DNA of 64,000 bases, from positions 89,973,529-90,037,528 of the forward strand of contig CM043959.1 of NCBI GenBank assembly GCA_014529385.2, written 5' to 3'. Each line of letters begins with the position of its first letter. The stretch's first letter is position 1. The notes under the pieces were generated by a model that did no database searches, was not told the origin of the DNA, and worked only from the letters and a program-made list of their open reading frames with translations. Shown here one piece after another: positions 1-12,157 of this stretch. Source of the DNA: Adiantum capillus-veneris. Taxonomy: Eukaryota > Streptophyta > Polypodiopsida > Polypodiales > Pteridaceae. The translations under genes were made by a program, and so were the position numbers.

Positions 1-3000
1 CATGTTTCAATGGACCCTAGCTTGGACAAGTGGTGGACCTTTGCTTCTCTCTATTATTCAATAGAGTTAGCTTGGACAAGTGGTGGACCTTGGAACCAAA
101 CCCCCATGTAAAACCTATCATGGTCACTCCAAGTGGTGAGAAAGAATAACCTTTAGGATGTAGCCTTATAGGTTGGACAAGTGGTGGACCTTAACACCCT
201 AATATTCTTAATATAATGACATAGAGTGAAAAAGTGGTGAATCTTGAGACAAAACCACTCATGCTACTAGCACTCATAGCTTGGACAAGTGGTGGACCTT
301 GAACGTAAACCCCCCATGTTTCAATAGAGTTAGCTTCGACAAATGGTGGAGCATCCTTCTCTCCATGTTTCAATGCAGCCTAGATTGGACAAGTGGTGGA
401 CCTTTGCTTCTCTCTATGAGAAGAATAAAGTTAGCTTGGATAAGTGGTGGACCTTGGAACCAAACCCCTATGTAAAACATATCATGGACATTTCAAGTGG
501 TGAGAAAGAATACCCTTATAGGTTGGACAAGTGGTGGACCTTAACAAGCGCATATTCTTAATATAATGACATAGAGTGGAAAAATGGTGAATCTTGAGAC
601 AAAACCACTCATGCTACTAGTGATAATAGCTTGGACAAGTGGTGGACCTTGAATGTAAACACCTCATCTATGACATATCGTGGGTTTAATTTTTTTCAAT
701 GGAGCCTAGCATCTTGGAGACATGGTGCACCTTGCTTCGCCTCATGTTTCAATGGAGCCTACCTTGGACAAATGGTGGAGCATCCTTCTCTCCATGTTTC
801 AATGGACCCTAGCCTAGACAAGGGGTGGACCTTTGCTTGTCTCTATGTTTCATTAGAGTTAGCTTGGACAAGTGGTGGACCTTGGAACCAAACCCCCATG
901 TAAAACCTATCATGGTCACTCCAAGTAGTAAGAAAGAATAACCTTTAAGCTGTAGCCTTATAGGCTGGACAAGTGGTGGACCTTAACACCCACATATTCT
1001 TAATAAAAGTGGTGAATCTTGAGACCAAACCAGTCAGGCTATAACCAATAATAGCTTGGACAAGTGGTGGACCTTGAATGTAAACCCCTCATCTACGAAA
1101 TATGGTCGGTTTAATGTATTTCGATGGAGCCTAGCATCTTGGAGACATGGTGCAGCTTGCTTCTCATCATGTTTCAATGGAGCCTATCTTGGACAAATGG
1201 CGGAGCATCCTTCTCTCCATGTTTCAATGGACCCTAGCTTGGACAAGTGGTGGACTTTTGTTTCTCTCTATGTTTCAATAGAGTTAGCTTGGACAAGTGG
1301 TGGACCTTGGAACCAAACCCCCATGTAACTCCAAGTGGTAATAAAGAATAACCTTTAAGATGTAGCCTTATAGGTTGGACAAGTGGTGGACCTTAACACG
1401 CGCATATTCTTAATATAATGACATAGAGTGGAAAAGTGTGAATCTTGAGACCAAACCACTCGGGTACTGCCATAATAGCTTGGACAAGTGTGGACCTTGA
1501 ATGTAAACCCCTCATCTACGACATATCGTGGGTTTAATGTTTTTCAATGGAGCCTAGCATCTTGGGGACATGGTGCACCTTGCTTCTCCTCATGTTTCAA
1601 TGGAGCCTACCTTGGACAAATGGTGGAGCATCCTTCTCTCCATGTTTCAATGGACCCTAGCTTAGACAAGGGGTGGACCTTTGCTTCTCTCTATGTTTCA
1701 ATAGAGTAAGCTTGGACAAGTGGTGGACCTTGGAACCAAACCCCCATGTAAAACCTATCATGGTCACTCCAAGTAGTAAGAAAGAATAACCTTTAAGATG
1801 TAGCCTTATAGGTTGGACAAGTGGTGGACCTTAACACCCACATATTCTTAATAAAAGTGGTGAATCTTGAGACCAAACCAGTCAGGCTATAACCAATAAT
1901 AGCTTGGACAAGTGGTGGACATTGAATGTAAACCCCTCATCTACGAAATATGGTCGGTTTAATGTATTTCGATGGAACCTAGCATCTTGGAGACATGGTG
2001 AAGCTTGCTTCTCGTCATGTTTCAATGGAGCTTATCTTGGACAAATGGTGGAGCATCCTTCTCTCCATGTTTCAATGGACCCTAGCTTGGACAAGTGGTG
2101 GACCTTTGCTTCTCTCTATTATTCAATAGAGTTAGCTTGAACAAGTGGTGGACCTTGGAACCAAACCCCCATGTAAAACCTATCATGGTCACTCCAAGTG
2201 GTGAGAAAGAATAACCTTTAATATATAGCCTTATAGGTTGGACAAGTGGTGGACCTTAACACCATAATATTCTTAATATAATGACATAGAGTGAAAAAGT
2301 GGTGAATCTTGAGACAAAACCACTCATGCTACTAGCACTCATAGCTTGGACAAGTGGTGGACCTTGAACGTAAACCCCCCATGTTTCAATAGAGTTAGCT
2401 TCGACAAATGGTGGAGCATCCTTCTCTCCATGTTTCAATGGAGCCTAGATTGGACAAGTGGTGGACCTTTGCTTCTCTCTATGAGAAGAATAAAGTTAGC
2501 TTGGATAAGTGGTGGACCTTGGAACCAAACCCCTATGTAAAACATATCATGGACATTTCAAGTGGTGAGGAAGAATACCCTTATAGGTTGGACAAGTGGT
2601 GGACCTTAACAAGCGCATATTCTTAATATAATGACATAGAGTGGAAAAATGGTGAATCTTGAGATAAAACCACTCATGCTACTAGTGATAATAGCTTGGA
2701 CAAGTGGTGGACCTTGAATGTAAACACCTCATCTATGACATATCGTGGGTTTAATTTTTTTCAATGGAGCCTAGCATCTTGGAGACATGGTGCACCTTGC
2801 TTCGCCTCATGTTTCAATGGAGCCTACCTTGGACAAATGGTGGAGCATCCTTCTCTCCATGTTTCAATGGACCCTAGCTTAGACAAGGGGTGGACCTTTG
2901 CTTCTCTCTATGTTTCATTAGAGTTAGCTTGGACAAGTGGTGGACCTTGGAACCAAACCCCCATGTAAAACCTATCATGGTCACTCCAAGTAGTAAGAAA

Positions 3001-4133
3001 GAATAACCTTTAAGCTGTAGCCTTATAGGCTGGACAAGTGGTGGACCTTAACACCCACATATTCTTAATAAAAGTGGTGAATCTTGAGACCAAACCAGTC
3101 AGGCTATAACCAATAATAGCTTGGACAAGTGGTGGACCTTGAATGTAAACCCCTCATCTACGAAATATGGTCGGTTTAATGTATTTCGATGGAGCCTAGC
3201 ATCTTGGAGACATGGTGCAGCTTGCTTCTCGTCATGTTTCAATGGAGCCTATCTTGGACAAATGGCGGAGCATCCTTCTCTCCATGTTTCAATGGACCCT
3301 AGCTTGGACAAGTGGTGGACTTTTGTTTCTCTCTATGTTTCAATAGAGTTAGCTTGGACAAGTGGTGGACCTTGGAACCAAACCCCCATGTAACTCCAAG
3401 TGGTAATAAAGAATAACCTTTAAGATGTAGCCTTATAGGTTGGACAAGTGGTGGACCTTAACACGCGCATATTCTTAATATAATGACATAGAGTGGAAAA
3501 GTGGTGAATCTTGAGACCAAACCACTCAGGCTACTGCCAATAATAGCTTGGACAAGTGTGGACCTTGAATGTAAACCCCTCATCTACGACATATCGTGGG
3601 TTTAATGTTTTTCAATGGATCCTAGCATCTTGGAGACATGGTGCACCTTGCTTCTCCTCATCTTTCAATGGAGCCTACCTTGGACAAATGGTGGAGCATC
3701 TTTCTCTCCATGTTTCAATGGACCCTAGCTTAGACAAGGGGTGGACCTTTGCTTTTCTCTATGTTTCAATAGAGTTAGCTTGGACAAGTGGTGGACCTTG
3801 GAACCAAACCCCCATGTAAAACCTATCACGGTCACTCCAAGTAGTAAGAAAGAATAACCTTTAAGATGTAGCCTTATAGGTTGGACAAGTGGTGGACCTT
3901 AACACCCACATATTCTTAATAAAAGTGGTGAATCTTGAGACCAAACCACTCAGGCTACTAGCAATAATAGCTTGGACAAGTGGTGGACCTTGAATGTAAA
4001 CCCCTCATCTACGAAATATCGTGGGTTTAATGTATTTCAATGGAGCCTAGCATCTTGGAGACATGGTGAAGCTTGCTTCTCGTCATGTTTCAATGGAGCT
4101 TATCTTGGACAAATGGTGGAGCATCCTTCTCTC
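1..4133 (+). repeat. 2.07-kb higher-order tandem duplication
   Basis: Bases from 1 recur from 2,066 at an offset of 2,065 bp, including private variants such as the TATTATTCAATAGAG stretch near 55/2,120 and the short monomer at 281/2,346. From about 3,550 the offset becomes 2,068. Similarity is very high up to about 3,890 and then drops towards ordinary monomer-to-monomer divergence (the equivalents at 1,904 and 3,972 differ more). This marks a recent multi-monomer duplication within array A. The left copy may extend beyond the window. Confidence 0.9.
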
Positions 4134-7100
4134 CATGTTTCAATGGACCCTAGCTTCGACAACTGGTGGACCTTTGTTTCTCTCTATGTTTCAATAGAGT
4201 TAGCTTGGACAAGTGGTGGACCTTGGAACCAAACCCCCATGTAAAACCTATCATGGTCACTTCAAGTGGTAATAAAGAATAACCTTTAAGATGTAGCCTT
4301 ATAGGTTGGACAAGTGGTGGACCTTAACATGCGCATATTCTTAATATAATGACATAGAGTGGAAAAGTGGTGAATCTTGAGACCAAACCACTCAGGCTAC
4401 TACCAATAATAGCTTGGACAAGTGTTGGAGCTTGAATGTAAACCCCTCATCTACGACATATCATGGGTTTAATGTTTTTCGATGGAGCCTAGCATCTTGG
4501 AGACATGGTGCACCTTGCTTCTCCTCATGTTTCAATGGAGCCTACCTTGGACAAATGGTGGAGCATCCTTCTCTCCATGTTTCAATGGACCCTAGCTTAG
4601 ACAAGGGTTGGACCTTTGCTTCTCTCTATGTTTCAATAGAGTTAGCTTGGACAAGTGGTGGACCTTGGAAACAAACCCCCATGTAAAACCTATCATGGTC
4701 ACTCCAAGTAGTAAGAAAGAATAACCTTTAAGATGTAGCCTTATAGGTTGGACAAGTGGTGGACCTTAACACCCACATATTCTTAATAAAAGTGGTGAAT
4801 CTTGAGACCAAACCAGTCAGGCTATAACCAATAATAGCTTGGACAAGTGGTGGACCTTGAATGTAAACCTCTCATCTACGAAATATCGATGGTTTAATGT
4901 ATTTCGAGGGAGCCTAGCATCTTGGAGACATGGTGCAGCTTGCTTCTCGTCATGTTTCAATGGAGCCTATCTTGGACAAATGGTGGAGCATCCTTCTCTC
5001 CATGTTTCAATGGACCCTAGCTTGGACAAGTGGACCTTTTTTCTCTCTATGTTTCAATAGAGTTAGCTTGGACAAGTGGTGGACCTTGGAACCAAACCCC
5101 CATGTAAAACCTATCATGGTCACTCCAAGTGGTAATAAAGAATAACCTTTAAGATGTAGCCTTATAGGTTGGACAAGTGGTGGACCTTAACACGCGCATA
5201 TTCTTAATAAATGACATAGAGTGGAAAAGTGGTGAATCTTGAGACCAAACCACTCAGGCTACTACCAATATGACAATAATGCTTGGACAAGTGTTGGACC
5301 TTGAATGTAAACCCCTCATCTACGACATATCGTGGGTTCAGTGTTTTTCAAGGAGCCTAGCATCTTGGAGACATGGTGCACCTTGATTCTCCTCATGTTT
5401 CAATGGAGCCTACCTTGGACAAATGGTGGAGCATCCTTCTCTACATGTTTCAATGGACCCTAGCTTACACAAGGGGTGGACCTTTGCTTCTCTCTTTGTT
5501 TCAATAGAGTTAGCTTGGACAAGTGGTAGACCTCGGAACCAAACCCCCATGTTAAACCTATCATGGTCACTCCAAGTAGTAAGAAAGAATAACCTTTAAG
5601 CTGTAGCCTTATACGTTGGACAAGTGGTGGACCTTAACACCCACATATTGTTAATAAAAGTGGTGATTCTTGAGACCAAACCACTCAGGCTACTAGCAAT
5701 AAAAGCTTGGACAAGTGGTGGACCTTGAATGTAAACCCCTCATCTACGAAATATCGTGGGTTTAATGTATTTCGATGGAGCCTAGCATCTTGGAGACATG
5801 GTGCAGCTTGCTTCTCTTCATGTTTCAATGGAGTCTATCTTGGACAAATGGTGGAGCATCCATCTCTCCATGTTTCAATAGACCCTAGCTTAGACAAGTG
5901 GTGGACCTTTGCTTCTCTCTATGTTTCAATAGAGTTAGCTTGGACAAGTGGTGGACCTTGGAACCAAACCCCCATGTAAAACCTTTCATGGTCACTCCAA
6001 GTGGTCAGAAAGAATAACCATTAAGATATAGTCTTATAGGTTGGACAAGTGGTGGACCTTAATACCCAAATATTCTTAATATAATGACACAGAGTGAAAA
6101 AGTGGTGAATCTTGAGACCAAACCCTTCATGCTACTAGCGTTAATAGGTTGGACAACTGGTGGACCTTGAATGTAAACCTTCCATGTTTCAATAGAGTTA
6201 GCTTCGACAAATGTGGAGCATCCTTCTCTCCATGTTTCAATGGAGCCTAGCTTGGACAAGTGGTGGACCTTTGCTTCTCTCTATGAGAAGAATAAAGTTA
6301 GCTTGGATAAGTGGTGGACCTTGGAACCAACCCCTATGTAAAACATATCATGGACATTTCAAGTGGTGAGAAAGAATACCCTTTAAGATATACCCTTATA
6401 GGTTGGACAAGTGGTCGACCTTAACACCTAGATCTTCTTTATATAATGACATAGAGTGGAAAAGTGGTGAATCTTGAGACCAAACCACTCATGCTACTAG
6501 GGATAATAGCTTGGAAAAGTGACTGACCTTGACGTTAACCCCACATGTAAACAATATCGTGGGTTTAAGGTATTTCAATGGATCCTAGAATCTTGGAGAC
6601 ATGGTGCAACTTGCTTCTTTTCATGTTTCAATGAAGCCTATCTTCCACCAATGGGGGATCATCCTTCTCTAAATGTCTCAGTGGAGCCTAGCTTGGACAA
6701 GTGGTGGACCTTTGCTTCTCTCTATGTTTCCATAGAGTTAGCTTGGACAAGTGGTGGACCTTGAAACCAAACCCCCATGTAAAACATATCATGGTCATTC
6801 CAAGTGGTGAGAAATAATACCCTTTAAGATCTAGCCTTATAGGTTGGACAAGTGGGTCGACCTTAAAACCTAGATCTTCATAATATAACGACATAGAGTG
6901 GAAAAGTGGTAAATCTTGAGACCAAACCACTATGCTACTAGAATAATAGGTTGGACAAGTGGTGGACCTTGAATGTAAACCCCCCATGTACGAAATATCA
7001 TGGGTTTAAGATATTTCAATGGAGCCTAGCATCTTGGAGACATGGTGCAGATTGCTTCTCTTCATGTTTCAATGGAGCCTATCTTGGACAAATGGTGGAG

Positions 7101-9425
7101 CATCCTTCTCTCCATGTTTCAATGGAGCCTAGCTTGGACAAGTGGTGGACCTTTGCTTCTCTCTATGTTTCAATAGAGTTAGCTTGGACAAGTGGTGGGC
7201 CTTGGAACCAAACTCCCATGTAAAACCTATCTTGGTAACTCCAAGTGGTGAGAAAGAATAAAGTTTAAGATATAGCCTTATAGGTTGGACAAGTGCTGGA
7301 CCTTAGCACCCAGATATTCTTAATAGAATGACATAGAGTGGAAAAATGGTGAATCTTGAGACCAAACCACTCATGCTACTAGAGATAATAGGTTGGACAA
7401 GTGGTGGACCTTGAATGTAAACCCCCCATGTACAAAATATCATGGTTTTGAGGTATTTCAATGGAGCCTAGCATCTTGGAGACATGGTGTAGCTTGCTTC
7501 TCTTCATGTTTCAATGGAGCGTATCTTGGACAAATGGTGGAGCATCCTTCTCTCCATGTTTCAATGGACCCTAGCTTGGACAAGTGGTGGACCTTTGATT
7601 CTCTCTATGTTTCAATAGAGTTAGCTTGGACAAGTGGTGGACCTTGAAACAAAACCCCCATGTAAAACCTATGCTGGTCACTCCAAGTGGTGAGAAAGAA
7701 TAACCCTTAAGATATAGCCTTATAGGTTGGACAAGTGGTGGACCTTAACACCCAAATATTCTTAATATAATGACATAGAGTGAAAAAGTGGTGAATCTTG
7801 AGACCAAACCACTCATGCTACTAGCGTTAATAGGTTGGACAAGTGGTGGACCTTGAATGTAAACCCCCATGTTTCAATAGAGTTAGCTTCGACAAATGGT
7901 AGAGGATCCTTCTCTCCATGTTTCAATGGAGCCTAGCTTGGACAAGTGGTGGACCTTTGTTTCTCTCTATGTTTCAATAGAGTTAGCTTGGACAAGTGGT
8001 GGACCTTGGAGCCAAACCCCCATGTAAAACATATCATGGACATTTCAAGTGGTGAGAAAGAATACCCTTTAAGATATACCCTTATAGGTTGGACAAGTGG
8101 TCGACCTTAACACCCAGATCTTCTTAACGTAATGACATAGAGTGGAAAAGTGGTGAATCTTGAGACCAAACCACTCATGCTACTAGAGATAATAGGTTGG
8201 ACAAGTGGTGGACCTTGAATGTAAACTCCCCATGTACAAAATATCGTGGGTTTAAGGTATTTCAATGGATCTTAGCATCTTGGAGACATGGTGCAGCTTG
8301 CTTCTCTTCATGTTTCAATGGAGCCTATCTTGGACAAATGGTGGAGCATCCTTCTCTCCATGTTTCAATGGACCCTAGCTTAGACAAGTGGTGGACCTTT
8401 GCTTCTCTCTATGTTTCAATAGAGTTAGCTTGGACAAGTGGTGGAACTTGGAACCAAACCCCCATGTAAAACCTATCATGGTCATTCCAAGTGGTGAGAA
8501 AGAATACCCTTTAAGATATAGCCTTATAGGTTGGACAAGTGGTGGACCTTAACACCCAGATCTTCTTAATATAATGACATAGAGTGGAAAAGTGGTGAAT
8601 CTTGACATCAAACCACTCATGCTACTAGTGATAATAGGTTGGACAAGTGGTGGACCTTGAATGTAAACCCCCCATGTACGAAATATCATGGGTTTAAGAT
8701 ATTTCAATGGAGCCTAGCATTTTGGAGACATGGTGCAGCTTGCTTCTCTTCATGTTTCAATCAAACCTGGCTTGGACAAATGGTGGAGCATCCTTCTCTC
8801 CATGTTTCAATGGAGCCTAGCTTGGACAAGTGGTGGACCTTTGATTCACTCTATGTTTCAATAGAGTTAGCTTGGACAAGTGGTGGACCTTGGAACCATA
8901 CCCCTATGTAAAACCCATCATGTGCATTCCAAGTGGTGGTAAATAATACCATTTAAGATATAGCCTTATAGGTTGGACAAGTGGTGGACCTTAACACCCA
9001 GATCTTCTTAATATAATGACATAGAGTGGAAAAGTGGTGAATCTTGAGACCAAACCACTCATGCTACTATTGATAATAGGTTGGACAAGTGGTGGACCTT
9101 GAATTTAAACCCCACATATACAAAATATCATGGGTTTAAGGTATTTCAATGGAGCCTAGCATCTCAAAGACATGGTGCATCTTGCTTCTCTTCATGTTTC
9201 AATGGACCCTAGATTGGACAAGTGGTGGACCTTTGCTTCTCTCTATGTTTCAATATAGTTAGCCTATATTAGACAATTAGTAGACCTCAAATCTCTCCAT
9301 GTTGTCTAGAGCTGAGCTTGGACAAGTGGTGGACCTTACTTCTCCCTTCCCTTAGTTTACTAGCTTAAATGATCACTATGTATACTTGCTTAGATCTAGC
9401 TTGAACAAGTGGTGGAACTTGTATT
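1..9425 (+). repeat. Satellite array A, direct orientation
   Basis: Tandem satellite with core GGACAAGTGGTGGACCTT. The larger monomer is about 425-442 bp (successive equivalents start at 3,972, 4,414 and 4,839, and at 8,197 and 8,639). It is itself made of diverged 50-60 bp subunits: the core, then a tract like GCTTCTCTCCATGTTTCAATGG. Variants such as GGACAAATGGTGGAGCAT, GGAGACATGGTGCAGCTT and GAAAAGTGGTGAATCTT occupy fixed places in the monomer. A shorter monomer lacking the ACGAAATATCGTGGG segment recurs near 281, 2,346, 6,150 and 7,840. The array runs off the left edge of the window and decays just before the gene relic at 9.49 kb. Open frames of about 90 codons recur in it but follow the repeat and are not called as genes. 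Confidence 0.97.
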
Positions 9426-9490
9426 CACACAAACTTAATCCATTACAAAAAAGTATACGTTAAAATAACATTTGGTTTTTTTTGTTTTAG

Positions 9491-12154
9491 GAAAGATGGC
9501 TCCAAAAAAACAGGTTGCAAGGGTTGCTGTCTCAGTTGACTATACTTGCAATGATCTTAGGAAATGGTATTTGGACATACATGGTATAGAGGGTGCACAA
9601 TTTCATAAGGTGCATCTATTATTGCCAAAAAGGAGAATGACAGCTTGTTTGAAGATGTTGGACAAGTTGTGAAGCATCTGTCTCTGTAGTTGATAGTCAT
9701 CCAGAGGTGGAATGCATTGACATTCTAGTTCCAATGAATCTAGAATTTCAACTATCTCCAGGAGCATATGCATTGGAGCGCATGTCTAGAAACAAAGAAG
9801 AGACAATGTTTTCTCGAGGATGGAAGTTTGCAGAATCAAATCCAAATATCACAGCAGATCAACTTCAAAGCTCCATCATTGCCACACTACAACAAAAAAA
9901 GGTGAAAGCTTCACGACCACCATCCACAAAGAAGCAAGCAAAAGTGCAGAAAGTAGAAGCTAAGCGAACTAGTTCCATTTTGGATGTAGACAAGGCATCT
10001 TTGGCATCCTCATCAACAGAGGGTTCAATGTCAAAGATGAGAATTGTGGATCCAGATGTTTTAGAAGCTGAGGCCATGAAAGGACAAGAAAAAGATACAG
10101 GTGGAATGAATAAGTACATAAATTATTTTCCTTTCCAATATAGGGAATTTGATATCCCTATTCAAAATTTGTTGCTTGCTCCTGATCACTATAATGCACG
10201 TATTATGGATAAAAAACACGCTGAAAGTGTGTTATTTGGATTTTCACGGAGTACGACCAAGCCTGCAGCATGTGCATATTTGATGCCTGTTCGAAATGCA
10301 AAATCAAAGAAGGGGACTCCTTTGGCAGTAGAAGAGGTAGAGGAGCAAAAAATTAAAGATTATCATTATTGGATTCTTGATGGGCAGCATTCAATCTATG
10401 CTGCAAAAGTTTTGCTTCACAATGAACAAAACAACAAAGAGATCTTTGAAAGACTGATTAGCGTGTATAAATTTAGAAAGGCTCGCATTGTTGTGAATGC
10501 TCCTCCATTTGTTGCAACTGCTATATCTGCCATTGCAAATGAGGAGGCTCAGGCATTGTATGTCAAGCAACCTTACAGCCAAATATTGAGACATTTACGG
10601 AGTCAATGGATCTTCTCAGGACGACCACCAAAGGCAGCAAGTGAATTGCAGAGGGACATGCATCTCGTGCCGGATGGGATGTAAGTTATTTTCTTTGTCT
10701 TTTTGATAGTGTTTAATTAACAAATCTTGCTCAATAGTTTAATTATTTCTCTATTTCTTTTTAGGCTTTTCTTCGATTGGCAAGAATGAGTGCAGCAGCA
10801 AGTTGGATTGCTAAACAGGCACACATGGTCACGTACTCTGATTTAGTTTATGATTGCTGGATAGAAATCATTGAAAATCTAGAAGAGGAGAATAAGAAAC
10901 CCCCAACAACTGTATTTAGATACCTTTGTGGCCTTGAGGAATCAGAGGTAAAGACTATTCAAGAAGAGATTAGAGATGAGAAGATTTTACTGTCAAAGAG
11001 TGCAAAGGATGGTGATGCAACTGACATGTATGATCGAATCAAGCAGTTGAAGCAAGACAAATTGATTCAAGATGCACTTCTTGAAGGCTTCAACAATTTG
11101 AATGAGTCTTCACCATGTAAAGACTGGGAGGAGGTGGTCAAAATGTATAACATCAATGATGTTGTTTATAAAACAATTTTAATGCTATGCGAGAGGAATG
11201 GATCAGATCTAGTTTGACGCGTGGAACAAAGAAAATGGCTTTTCCAGATGGAGCAATAAAATACATGCAATGGGCAATTCACCTTCAAAAGGAGAAAACT
11301 GAGCCTAGAGATTTGCCATGGTCAATCTATGTGGTGAGCCTACAAATGGAAGGCAATCTCTACTTGATGCGCCACTTCAATAATAAAGTGCCTATTGGCT
11401 TATGTGTTTTAGATATGACAAAAAACGTTGGAGGCAATTTGAAGTGGAGTGAGGAGACATTTAACAATGCTTTGGATGGGATCTTGGCTATTGCTGGAGG
11501 GTCAACAGATCCTGGATTTGTCTTTCTTGCATTTGTGGATTTCACTAACTTCACAAAATTGCAATGTGCCTTTCACGCCATGGGAGATAATTGAGCTACC
11601 ATTGTTGTGGTGCATTGCATCACTTTCCATCAGCTCCTTGCAAAGGAGCAATTCAATTCCTAACAGTTATTGCCTCTTGGGACAAGGCAATGCATTTGAA
11701 GACCTGAGAAGAAGATCAGAGGAACATCCATGCCAATTGATTGTTCTCTTCTTCAAGTAGCAGATAACGATATGTCAGATTTGCAATATTTGGAGGCCAA
11801 AAAAGAGCTTTGGTCAAGCACTACATTCGTACATATTGTTTTGAAGACCGCAAGCTTGTTGATGTTTTTGGTGATGGCTCCTTGGTTGCACAAGAAGGAA
11901 TACAACAGAAAAAGAAAGTTATCTGCTTAATTGATAGTGTGGAGGAGGCAAAAAGCGTGGAGACCATGCTGCTAGACTTTGTTAAGTCTCATGAAGATAT
12001 AGAAAAATGGGCTGGACTTCAACAATCCACTTCGCAATCAGGCGACATTGTGCCTGTTACAGAGGAGTGCTCTCCACAAAGAGAAGAAGAACAACAACAA
12101 CACCATCCTCTGTCAATGGAGGACTTTTTGGAAATGGAGACACGTATGTTTTGA
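9491..12154 (+). pseudogene. ParB-like domain joined to putative DNA methyltransferase-like domain, frameshifted
   Basis: The exon follows TTTTGTTTTAG at 9,490 and has an ATG at 9,496 (MAPKKQVARV). After about 140 residues and a basic linker comes a ParB/DGQHR-like domain at about 10,110-10,640 (IPIQNLLLAP..YNAR, then YWILDGQHSIYAAK, the usual ParB dG-hR position). An intron at 10,681-10,764 leads to a helical segment (AFLRLARMSAAASW on). At 11,240-11,600 a segment with DLPW, then strand and helix, resembles motif IV and what follows it in beta-class N4/N6 DNA methylases. At 11,810-11,960 LVDVFGDGSLVAQEG resembles the SAM-binding DPFxGSGT motif. Bacteria and phages have the ParB-methylase fusion. 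Frame changes near 9,608, 9,685, 10,640, 11,200 and 11,600-11,810 break it. The ParB call is fairly firm; the methylase call is inference. Confidence 0.6.
10681..10764 (+). other. Probable 84-bp intron
   Basis: GTAAGT donor at 10,681 and a pyrimidine-rich ATTTCTTTTTAG acceptor ending at 10,764. Joining the flanks in reading frame 1 gives GWD followed by AFLRLARMSAAASW without a stop. The upstream domain itself reads in another frame, so a one-base shift lies just before the donor (about 10,640). A canonical plant-like intron in the relic argues that it was once a plant nuclear gene rather than a recent bacterial insertion. Confidence 0.7.
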
Positions 12155-12157
12155 GTT

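Noticed and set aside
281-8911. Many open frames of 60-99 codons in the satellite, on both strands
   Set aside because: They repeat with the monomer, overlap on both strands, lack known domains and are explained by the repeat lacking stops in some frames.
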